Shown here in pieces: positions 61,092-64,000 of a DNA stretch of 64,000 bases. The DNA lies in NCBI RefSeq assembly GCF_017744835.1, contig NZ_JAGIAM010000003.1:620001-684000 (forward strand). The letters are read 5' to 3'. The position numbers were made by a program, and so were the translations under genes. Under the pieces are notes generated by a model, which was not told the DNA's origin, did not search any database, and saw nothing but the letters and a program-made list of their open reading frames with translations. How positions within the stretch are numbered: the first letter of the stretch is position 1; the number at the start of each line of letters is the position of its first letter. Origin of the DNA: Sphingomonas sp. Lineage in GTDB: Bacteria; Pseudomonadota; Alphaproteobacteria; Sphingomonadales; Sphingomonadaceae.

Positions 61092-64000
61092 TCAGGCGGC
61101 CGCGGCGAGGATCGCGTGCTGGCTGGCGAACTCGGCCGAGCGCACGCCGGGCATTGCCCCGATCCGCGCCACCAGCTCCTCGTCGAGACGGAAGTTGCGG
61201 CCGAGCACGACCTCCGCGCGGCCCTCGGGCCCGAGCGGCAGCCACAGGCGCACGGTGCCGCGGCCGCCGCGCAATTCTCCGATCATCTCGGCGAGCCGGG
61301 GCAGCGCCGCGGCATCGTCGATCGTGAGATCGAGCTGAAGCCGCGCGGTGTCGGCCAGCCCCTCGAGCGGCTGGACGCGCTTGATGCTCACGCGCGGCGT
61401 ATCCTCGCCCGCACGCTTGTCGAGCTCGATCGTCAGCACCGCGCAGCCGCCTGTCTTGGCGGCTTCCTCCAGGTCCTTGGAGGCGAATTCGTCGAAGCAG
61501 GTGCTGAGCACCTGGCCGGTCTGGTCCGAGATCGAGGCCATCAGATAGCGATTGCCGCGCGCCGAGGTGCGCCAGCGCGCGTCCTCGATCAGCGCGGCGA
61601 TCGTCGTGCCGACGCGCGCGCCCTCGGGGATCGACATGTCGGCTAGGCTCGCGATCGAGCGTGCGCCCTGCGAGCGGGCGACCTGCGCATAGCGATCGAG
61701 CGGGTGCGAGGAGAAGTAGTAGCCGAAGGCGTCCTTCTCGGCCGCGATCTTGTCGGCGAGCGTCCAATTGGCGTCGCGCGGAAGCGTGACCGCCCCGCCG
61801 CTCGGCTCGGAATCGCCGAACAACCCGCCCTGCCCCGTCGCGCGGCTCTCGTGCGTGCGCTGGGCGACCGCGAGGATGGTCTCGGCGGCGGCATGCACGC
61901 CCGCGCGATTGGCCTCGATCCCATCGAAGGCGCCGGCGCCGGCCAGCGTCTCGAGCTGGCGCTTGTTGAGCAGCCGCGGGTCGACGCGCTTGGCGAAATC
62001 GTCGAGCGACTTGAACCGGCCTTGCCCCTCGCGCTCCTCGACGAGCAGCTCCATCGCGCGCTCGCCAACGCCCTTGAGCGCGCCCAGCGCATAGCGCACC
62101 GCCAGCCCCTCGCCCGCCTTTTCGACATGGAAGTCGGCGAGGCTGGCGTTGATGTCGGGCGGCAGGCACTCGATCTCGAGCCGCCGCATGTCGTCGGCGA
62201 AGATCGCCAGCTTGTCGGTCTGATGGATGTCGTACGCCATCGAGGCGGCGAAGAACTCGTGCGGGTAATGCGCCTTGAGCCACGCGGTCTGATAGGCGAG
62301 CAGCGCATAGGCCGCGGCGTGCGACTTGTTGAAGCCATAGCCGGCGAACTTGTCGATCAAGTCGAACAGCTCGTTGGCCTTGGCCGCGGGGATCTTGTTG
62401 TGCTCGGCGCAGCCCTTGACGAAGGTCGCGCGCTGGGCGTCCATCTCCGCCTTGATCTTCTTGCCCATCGCGCGGCGGAGCATGTCCGCGCCGCCGAGCG
62501 AATAGCCCGCGAGGATCTGCGCGGCCTGCATCACCTGTTCCTGATAGACGAAGATCCCGTAGGTCTCCTTCAGGATCGGCTCGAGCAGCGCATGCGGATA
62601 GACGATCTCCTCACGGCCCGCCTTGCGCGCGCCGAAGCTCGGGATGTTGTCCATCGGGCCCGGGCGATAGAGCGAGACGAGCGCGATGATGTCGCCGAAA
62701 TTGGTCGGGCGCACCGCAGTGAGCGTGCGGCGCATGCCTTCCGATTCGAGCTGGAACACGCCGACCGTGTCGCCGCGCTGGAGCAGGTCGTAGACTTCGG
62801 TATCGTCCCAGGCGAGCGCGTCGAGATCGACCTCGACCCCGCGGTCGGCGAGCAGCTCGACGGCCTTCTTGAGCACGGACAGCGTCTTGAGGCCCAGGAA
62901 GTCGAACTTCACCAGTCCCGCCGCCTCGACATATTTCATGTCGAACTGCGTGACGGGCATGTCCGAGCGCGGATCGCGATAGAGCGGCACCAGCTCGGCA
63001 AGCGGGCGATCGCCGATCACCACGCCGGCGGCGTGAGTCGACGAGTGGCGCGGCAGGCCTTCGAGCCGCATCGACAGGTCAACGAGATGGCGGACGTCGC
63101 TGTGGTTCTTGTACTCGGCGTGGAACTCGGCGACGCCGTTGAGGGTGCGCTCGAGCGTCCATGGGTCGGTCGGCAGGTTGGGGATCTGCTTGGCGAGGCG
63201 ATCGACCTGGCCATAGCTCATCTGGAGCACGCGCCCGACGTCCTTGATCACCGCGCGCGCCTTCATCGTACCGAAGGTGATGATCTGCGCCACGGTGTCG
63301 CGGCCGTATTTCTGCTGGACGTAGCGAATGACTTCACCGCGCCGGGTTTCGCAGAAGTCGATGTCGAAGTCGGGCATCGACACGCGTTCCGGGTTGAGGA
63401 AGCGTTCGAACAGCAGGCCCAGCTTGATCGGGTCGAGATCGGTGATGGTCAGCGCCCAGGCGACCGCCGAGCCTGCGCCCGAACCGCGGCCCGGCCCCAC
63501 CGGAATGTCGTGCGACTTGGCCCATTGGATGAAGTCGGCGACGATCAGGAAGTAGCCGGGGAAGCCCATCTGGATGATGACCCCCAGCTCGAACTCGAGC
63601 CGCTTCTCATAGATCTCGCGCTCGGCGGGATCGGTGATGCCGGCCTTTTCGAGCCGCTTGTTGAGCCCTTCCCAGCTCCGTTCGCGCAGCATCGCCGCCT
63701 CGCCCTCGCGGTCGCCGGCGAGGCTGGGCAGGATCGGCTTGCGCTTGGGCGCCGCGACCGCGCAGCGCTGCGCCACCACCAGCGTGTTGGCGATCGCCTC
63801 GGGCAGATCCGCGAAGAGCGACTGCATCACCTCGGCGGGCTTCATCCAGTCGTCGGGCGAGCTGCGCGGGCGGTCGTCGCTGGCGATGTAGGACGAGTTG
63901 GCGATGCACAGCATCGCGTCGTGCGCCTGGTGGAAGCTCTCCTCGGCGAAGCAGCTGGGATTGGTCGCAACCAGCGGCAGGTCACGGTCATAGGCGTGAT
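61092..64000 (-). CDS. dnaE: DNA polymerase III subunit alpha (N-terminus beyond window)
   Basis: The C-terminal ~970 residues of the replicative polymerase are present; the frame stays open to base 64000, so the PHP domain is incomplete. PVGPGRGSGAGSAVAWALTI, the catalytic PDFDIDFCETRRGEV, FGTMKARAVIKDVGR, RHSSTHAAGVVI, PGPMDNIPSF and GYGFNKSHAAAYALLAYQT identify DnaE1. The OB fold (~ARWRTSARGNRYLMASISD) and the C-terminal tau-binding region follow. The stop is at 61092. Confidence 0.95.
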   Translation of the reverse strand, partial: HAYDRDLPLVATNPSCFAEESFHQAHDAMLCIANSSYIASDDRPRSSPDDWMKPAEVMQSLFADLPEAIANTLVVAQRCAVAAPKRKPILPSLAGDREGEAAMLRERSWEGLNKRLEKAGITDPAEREIYEKRLEFELGVIIQMGFPGYFLIVADFIQWAKSHDIPVGPGRGSGAGSAVAWALTITDLDPIKLGLLFERFLNPERVSMPDFDIDFCETRRGEVIRYVQQKYGRDTVAQIITFGTMKARAVIKDVGRVLQMSYGQVDRLAKQIPNLPTDPWTLERTLNGVAEFHAEYKNHSDVRHLVDLSMRLEGLPRHSSTHAAGVVIGDRPLAELVPLYRDPRSDMPVTQFDMKYVEAAGLVKFDFLGLKTLSVLKKAVELLADRGVEVDLDALAWDDTEVYDLLQRGDTVGVFQLESEGMRRTLTAVRPTNFGDIIALVSLYRPGPMDNIPSFGARKAGREEIVYPHALLEPILKETYGIFVYQEQVMQAAQILAGYSLGGADMLRRAMGKKIKAEMDAQRATFVKGCAEHNKIPAAKANELFDLIDKFAGYGFNKSHAAAYALLAYQTAWLKAHYPHEFFAASMAYDIHQTDKLAIFADDMRRLEIECLPPDINASLADFHVEKAGEGLAVRYALGALKGVGERAMELLVEEREGQGRFKSLDDFAKRVDPRLLNKRQLETLAGAGAFDGIEANRAGVHAAAETILAVAQRTHESRATGQGGLFGDSEPSGGAVTLPRDANWTLADKIAAEKDAFGYYFSSHPLDRYAQVARSQGARSIASLADMSIPEGARVGTTIAALIEDARWRTSARGNRYLMASISDQTGQVLSTCFDEFASKDLEEAAKTGGCAVLTIELDKRAGEDTPRVSIKRVQPLEGLADTARLQLDLTIDDAAALPRLAEMIGELRGGRGTVRLWLPLGPEGRAEVVLGRNFRLDEELVARIGAMPGVRSAEFASQHAILAAAA

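Overview
The window looks like a chromosomal segment of a sphingomonad alphaproteobacterium, probably Sphingomonas or a close relative. The reasons are the high G+C content, strong third-position G/C preference, densely packed genes with many 4-nt ATGA overlaps, an EcfG-type general-stress promoter (GGAAC-N17-CGTT), and gene content such as KorAB, ETF-QO, a HWE histidine kinase and DUF481. No rRNA, tRNA, CRISPR array, phage or complete insertion sequence was recognised. Most of the window is ordinary housekeeping and catabolic sequence, and I see no convincing new multi-gene defence or biosynthetic system. The unusual content lies in single proteins, control regions and intergenic repeats.

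Layout. 1-7 kb: a CLC-type chloride transporter with CBS domains (5' end cut off by the window), a glucokinase-fold protein that has lost its catalytic residues, an MHS-family transporter, small envelope proteins, a GFA-family zinc protein and a UvrD/PcrA helicase. 7.2-9.5 kb: a lower-GC patch with a MerR/TipAS regulator and a textbook MerR promoter, a small membrane protein, the decayed remains of a Phd/VapC toxin-antitoxin pair and a STAS/SpoIIAA-like protein. 9.7-15.9 kb: a WYL-like protein, a glycine-zipper protein, a HWE sensor kinase divergent from an MFS exporter that is coupled to cysK, and a SleB-type cell wall hydrolase. 16-19.6 kb: an acyl-CoA dehydrogenase with its MerR (LiuR-like) regulator, a lipoprotein and hisI. 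19.7-29.2 kb: purF, an SDR, a serine hydrolase coupled to a Cfa-like methyltransferase, korB-korA, rppH and a DUF481 porin-like protein.

29.2-29.7 kb is a 500-bp gene-free stretch packed with repeats. 29.7-33.2 kb is a coupled M20 hydrolase-astA-astB arginine succinyltransferase operon. 33-39 kb: a PL10 pectate lyase, META and TPR envelope proteins, rmuC, and a Cys-rich DUF326 protein plus lipoprotein behind an EcfG promoter. 39-45 kb: translation and RNA-modification genes (def, recR, fmt, truA, an RlmD/RumA-type methyltransferase) and NAD(P)HX repair. 45-52.4 kb on the minus strand: ilvD, then an N-formylglutamate amidohydrolase, enoyl-CoA hydratase, ispE, a TPR protein and ETF-QO in one tightly overlapping chain. 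52.4-64 kb: a UDG-like protein coupled to a lytic transglycosylase and moaB, a YbjN protein, a PA0069-type radical SAM protein, a fused SGNH-hydrolase/NodB-deacetylase, an acyl-CoA ligase and the 3' part of dnaE.

How the genes work together. Fatty-acid and branched-chain acyl degradation is spread over the window: acyl-CoA dehydrogenase, ETF-QO, enoyl-CoA hydratase and acyl-CoA ligase. The acyl-CoA dehydrogenase/MerR operon and the distant acyl-CoA ligase carry matching ACGTT-Y-R-CGTAA operator cores, so they are probably one regulon. Arginine use (astA, astB and a candidate M20 desuccinylase) and N-formylglutamate hydrolysis point to amino-acid catabolism.
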